Assembly: GCA_964507795.1 (NCBI GenBank)
Contig: CAZDQV010000103.1
Location: 1-6,065 of the forward strand
Direction: 5' to 3'
Origin: UMGS973 sp964507795
GTDB taxonomy: Bacteria > Bacillota > Clostridia > Peptostreptococcales > Anaerovoracaceae
DNA length: 6,065 nt
In this document: in pieces, positions 5,472 to 6,065 of the stretch
How positions within the stretch are numbered: the stretch's first letter is position 1
Layout: every line of letters begins with the position of its first letter
Made by a program: the position numbers and the translations under genes
The notes under the pieces: model-generated
Databases searched by the model: none
What the model was told of the DNA's origin: nothing
The model's input: only the letters and a program-made list of their open reading frames with translations

Positions 5472-5505
5472 TTGACAATAGCAACATTATTGAGTATGCT
5501 ATTGT
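5472..5505 (+). promoter_or_regulatory. Promoter and overlapping operator of the toxin-antitoxin operon
   Basis: TTGACA (5472-5477), 17 bases, TATGCT (5495-5500). A perfect 9-bp inverted repeat, ACAATAGCA (5475-5483) and TGCTATTGT (5497-5505), overlaps the -35 and -10 hexamers. Antitoxins of the ribbon-helix-helix type normally bind such repeats as dimers and repress their own operon, so autoregulation is the expected control here. Confidence 0.72.
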
Positions 5506-5510
5506 TGAAT

Positions 5511-5515
5511 GGAGG
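5511..5515 (+). promoter_or_regulatory. Ribosome-binding site of the antitoxin gene
   Basis: GGAGG eight bases before the ATG at 5524. An upstream in-frame ATG at 5509 overlaps this site and is therefore rejected. Confidence 0.85.
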
Positions 5516-5523
5516 TGTTGTAT

Positions 5524-5796
5524 ATGGCAACGACTAATTTAAACATTAGAACAGAAAAGGTCGTTAAAGATCAGGCAGAGGAAATATTCAATGAACTCGG
5601 TCTTAATATGACAACTGCAATTAACCTGTTCCTGAGAGCCACTATCCGCGAACATGGAATTCCTTTTGATTTGAAGCTGGATGTGCCTAATGATACTACA
5701 GCTGCTGCTATCGAGGAAGGCAAAAAACTTATGACTGATCCTACTGCTCCACGATATTCCAGCATGGCTGATCTTAAGACGGCATTAGAAATATGA
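5524..5796 (+). CDS. RelB/DinJ-family antitoxin
   Basis: A 90-residue antitoxin of the RelB/DinJ ribbon-helix-helix family. Residues 2-10 (ATTNLNIRT) form the DNA-contacting strand, 11-26 (KVVKDQAEEIFNELG) and about 29-45 (MTTAINLFLRATIREHG) the two helices, and IPFDL (46-50) is the usual family signature after helix 2. The C-terminal third, ending PRYSSMADLKTALEI, is the expected toxin-wrapping part. It acts as a DNA-binding repressor and as the neutraliser of a YafQ/RelE-type mRNA interferase. The stop overlaps the toxin start codon (ATGA), the classic coupled arrangement. The toxin gene is interrupted directly downstream, so this antitoxin is probably orphaned in this locus unless it acts on a toxin elsewhere. 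Confidence 0.9.
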   Translation: MATTNLNIRTEKVVKDQAEEIFNELGLNMTTAINLFLRATIREHGIPFDLKLDVPNDTTAAAIEEGKKLMTDPTAPRYSSMADLKTALEI

Positions 5797-5837
5797 AATA
5801 CGATGTGCAGTTTACCAATCAGTTTAACACGCCGTGA
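5793..5837 (+). pseudogene. YafQ/RelE-type toxin gene, interrupted by IS after 11 codons
   Basis: The ATG at 5793 overlaps the antitoxin stop. It encodes MKYDVQFTNQF, which fits the start of YafQ-type toxins (usually followed by a KKDLK-like basic helix), then reads into insertion sequence (NTP) and stops at 5835-5837. Eleven of roughly 90 expected codons remain here, so this copy cannot make toxin; the rest may lie beyond the IS, outside the window. Toxin family is inferred from this short N-terminus and the antitoxin context. Confidence 0.72.
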
Positions 5838-5846
5838 GTAAGAAAT

Positions 5847-5869
5847 CCCCCACCTCTATAGGTGGTGGG
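5847..5869 (+). repeat. Subterminal hairpin of the IS200/IS605 left end
   Basis: CCCCCACC (5847-5854), loop TCTATA, then GGTGGTGGG (5861-5869). The inner five pairs (CCACC/GGTGG) are perfect, followed by a C/T mismatch and further C-G pairs. An imperfect foldback near the end is what Y1 transposases of this family recognise as single-stranded DNA. Confidence 0.7.
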
Positions 5870-5896
5870 ATGAATTGCGATAAACACGGCGTTTTC

Positions 5897-5925
5897 TTGA
5901 CTTTTGTATCTCATGGTATTATAAT
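5897..5925 (+). promoter_or_regulatory. Promoter of the IS transposase gene
   Basis: TTGACT (5897-5902), 17 bases, TATAAT (5920-5925), close to the sigma-A consensus. Expected start near 5932, about 38 bases before the tnpA start codon. Confidence 0.68.
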
Positions 5926-5969
5926 CTAATTATAAATCAGTCGTATATATCACAAAGGTTATAAATGCT

Positions 5970-6065
5970 ATGAAGTTAGATAATAATAATCATTCAGTAT
6001 TCATGTTGCGTTATCATCTTATCATGTGTATCAAATACCGTAACAAGGTGATAGATGATAAAATC
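5970..6065 (+). CDS. tnpA: IS200/IS605 TnpA transposase, N-terminal 32 codons (cut by window end)
   Basis: The frame from 5970 to the window edge is open and reads MKLDNNNHSVFMLRYHL... then IKYRNKVIDDKI. This is the characteristic beginning of clostridial IS200-like Y1 transposases (usual pattern NNHSVFxLxYHLxxxxKYRxKVIDD). The protein is a small single-stranded DNA transposase of about 130-150 residues; its HUH metal site and catalytic tyrosine lie outside the window. An AAAGG ribosome-binding site ends 11 bases upstream, a rather long spacing. Whether a tnpB gene follows cannot be seen. Confidence 0.85.
   Translation, partial: MKLDNNNHSVFMLRYHLIMCIKYRNKVIDDKI

Larger units (their letters stand above)
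5829..6065 (+). mobile_element. IS200/IS605-family element, left end (continues past window)
   Basis: Sequence unrelated to the toxin starts after TTTAAC (5823-5828). Members of this family insert just 3' of a short fixed sequence without target duplication; TTTAA(C) is the site known for IS605. A subterminal hairpin at 5847-5869, a strong promoter and a Y1 transposase gene follow in the expected order. ACGCCGTG (5829-5836) and CACGGCGT (5885-5892) form an outer inverted repeat followed by TTTTCTT, which may stop transcription entering from the TA operon. The exact left tip is inferred. Confidence 0.75.

Noticed and set aside
5847..5869. CRISPR-like or riboswitch hairpin near the right end
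   Set aside because: Single copy, no spacers, and its position before tnpA just after TTTAAC fits an IS200/IS605 subterminal hairpin.

Overview
The window looks like an accessory island of a low-to-moderate GC Firmicute, most likely a gut or rumen Clostridia member (Lachnospiraceae/Oscillospiraceae type). This is inferred from strong GGAGG ribosome-binding sites, clostridial-type promoters, and gene families typical of those genomes: Rpn/PD-(D/E)XK 'recombination-promoting nucleases', RelB/DinJ-YafQ toxin-antitoxin modules and IS200/IS605 elements. No species can be named from the sequence alone. No rRNA, tRNA or CRISPR array was seen.

Left third (1-2219): two tandem cassettes on the minus strand, with period 1331 bp. 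Each has an Rpn-family nuclease gene and a long non-coding leader. Cassette A is cut by the window edge (codons 1-170 of its gene are visible); cassette B is complete (946-1842). The block 402-888 appears base-for-base identical to 1733-2219, by eye. It covers the first ~36 codons, the RBS, the promoter and the whole leader. The rest of the gene bodies has diverged but stays in frame, as expected for recent gene conversion or unequal recombination confined to the 5' half. A short junction element with a CCGGA...TCCGG hairpin lies at the end of the leader.

Centre (2220-5300): a 961-residue fusion protein on the plus strand is the most remarkable item. Its order is an ExoIII/APE-type endonuclease with every expected catalytic residue, the N-terminal domain of group II intron RTs, a reverse transcriptase with YADD, a maturase/thumb domain X, an HNH-like zinc motif without its catalytic histidines, and a C-terminal domain like a small widespread domain of unknown function. 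No group II ribozyme is recognisable on either side. The gene lies between two imperfect 37-bp direct repeats, both versions of the Rpn-cassette junction element, and the right one is followed by a short relic resembling the 3' end of an Rpn gene. APE-type endonuclease N-terminal to RT is the layout of eukaryotic LINE-type retrotransposons, so a target-primed retroelement or a domesticated RT system are the leading hypotheses; neither is proven by the sequence.

Right part (5300-6065): a 16-bp perfect inverted repeat, then a toxin-antitoxin operon with a good promoter overlapped by a 9-bp inverted repeat (probable operator). The RelB/DinJ-type antitoxin is intact. The overlapping YafQ-like toxin gene is broken after 11 codons by an IS200/IS605-type element inserted just 3' of TTTAAC. 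The IS left end, its hairpin, a strong promoter and the first 32 codons of the Y1 transposase TnpA are visible.

Together this is a layered mobile-element hotspot: duplicated Rpn cassettes, an RT-containing unit between copies of their junction element, and a TA module interrupted by an IS. A functional link between the RT fusion and its neighbours is not shown.
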